Of a DNA stretch of 64,000 bases, positions 63,873 through 64,000 are shown piece after piece; the first letter of the stretch is position 1, and each line of letters begins with the position of its first letter. The position numbers and the translations under genes are program-made. The notes under the pieces are model-generated. The model was given only the letters and a program-made list of their open reading frames with translations. It had not been told where the DNA came from and made no database searches. Source of the DNA: Flaviramulus sp. (GTDB taxonomy: Bacteria; Bacteroidota; Bacteroidia; Flavobacteriales; Flavobacteriaceae); NCBI GenBank assembly GCA_030731745.1, contig JANQTJ010000012.1, positions 43,884 through 107,883 of the forward strand. The letters are read 5' to 3'.

Positions 63873-64000
63873 TCTGCTGTTTTACTCACATCATTCTTAT
63901 TGATGTTAAATCTTATTATTTACACATAAATACTATTATATTGCAAAAAACTGTGCTGTATTCTCTTGTCCGTTCACGTCGTAGTAATATCTAAAACAAC
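63873..64000. other. right-end sequence without a recognised feature
   Basis: No coding frame, RNA or clear repeat is visible. It may hold the upstream region of a gene beyond the window. Confidence 0.5.

Noticed and set aside
63844..64000. A short reading frame after the tRNA terminator as a gene
   Set aside because: It has fewer than 25 codons, no motif, and lies over the tandem repeat.

Overview
The window is about 64 kb of AT-rich chromosome from a member of the Bacteroidota, almost certainly family Flavobacteriaceae. The evidence is the gldK-gldL-gldM-gldN gliding/type IX secretion cluster, a cargo protein with a type A T9SS sorting domain, XrtF exosortase, flavobacterial gene orders (rsgA-dtd-aroA-queA-rlmN; miaB-sigma54 regulator-lptE-secG-groESL; mreBCD-mrdA-rodA), a near absence of Shine-Dalgarno sites, and repeated -7 boxes of the Bacteroidota form TAnnTTTG. 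No complete mobile element, rRNA or CRISPR array is present. The only RNA gene seen is an initiator-type tRNA-Met near the right end.

Layout. 1-9.7 kb: aromatic amino-acid and housekeeping genes on the + strand (DAHP synthase/chorismate mutase, rsgA, dtd, MazG-like, aroA, queA, rlmN, polyprenyl synthase, citrulline hydrolase), broken by the remnant of a large type IIG restriction-modification enzyme at 3.2-3.7 kb. 9.8-17.3 kb: a TPR histidine kinase, argS, coaD, ddl, a PASTA membrane protein and rluD. 17.5-20.0 kb: an ECF sigma factor, a likely membrane partner and an outer-membrane protein. 20.0-26.3 kb (- strand): a lipoprotein-type peptide deformylase, then rodA, mrdA, mreD, mreC, mreB (cell-wall elongation). 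26.5-31.7 kb: a T9SS cargo with a duplicated 115-residue unit lying between mreB and purH, a sulfatase shortened by an in-frame stop, and a GAF protein related to free-methionine-sulfoxide reductase.

31.8-36.7 kb: the exosortase XrtF pair, then a four-gene cluster that looks like a heavy-metal (probably copper) handling system: HYC_CC_PP protein, HMA-MauE fusion, TonB-dependent receptor and periplasmic HMA protein. All four carry cysteine pairs. 36.7-43.4 kb (- strand): groEL, groES, secG, a TPR-like protein, lptE, a sigma54 activator and miaB. A good match to the sigma54 -24/-12 consensus lies 34 bp upstream of the expected groES transcript leader. 43.5-53.2 kb: a membrane protein, topA, an arginase-fold protein that has lost its metal ligands, and gldKLMN. 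53.2-63.6 kb: a FAD oxidoreductase, a DUF983 protein, an ABC-F ATPase, a complete RND efflux operon (adaptor, pump, TolC), a leucine-rich-repeat protein and a small CPXCG protein. The window ends with tRNA-Met, a terminator, a tandem GGTACAACAT repeat and empty sequence that may be the edge of an integrated element.

The leads most worth following are the metal cluster at 32.8-36.7 kb, the degenerate arginase-fold protein beside gldKLMN, the candidate sigma54 control of groESL, and two genes caught in decay (restriction enzyme and sulfatase).
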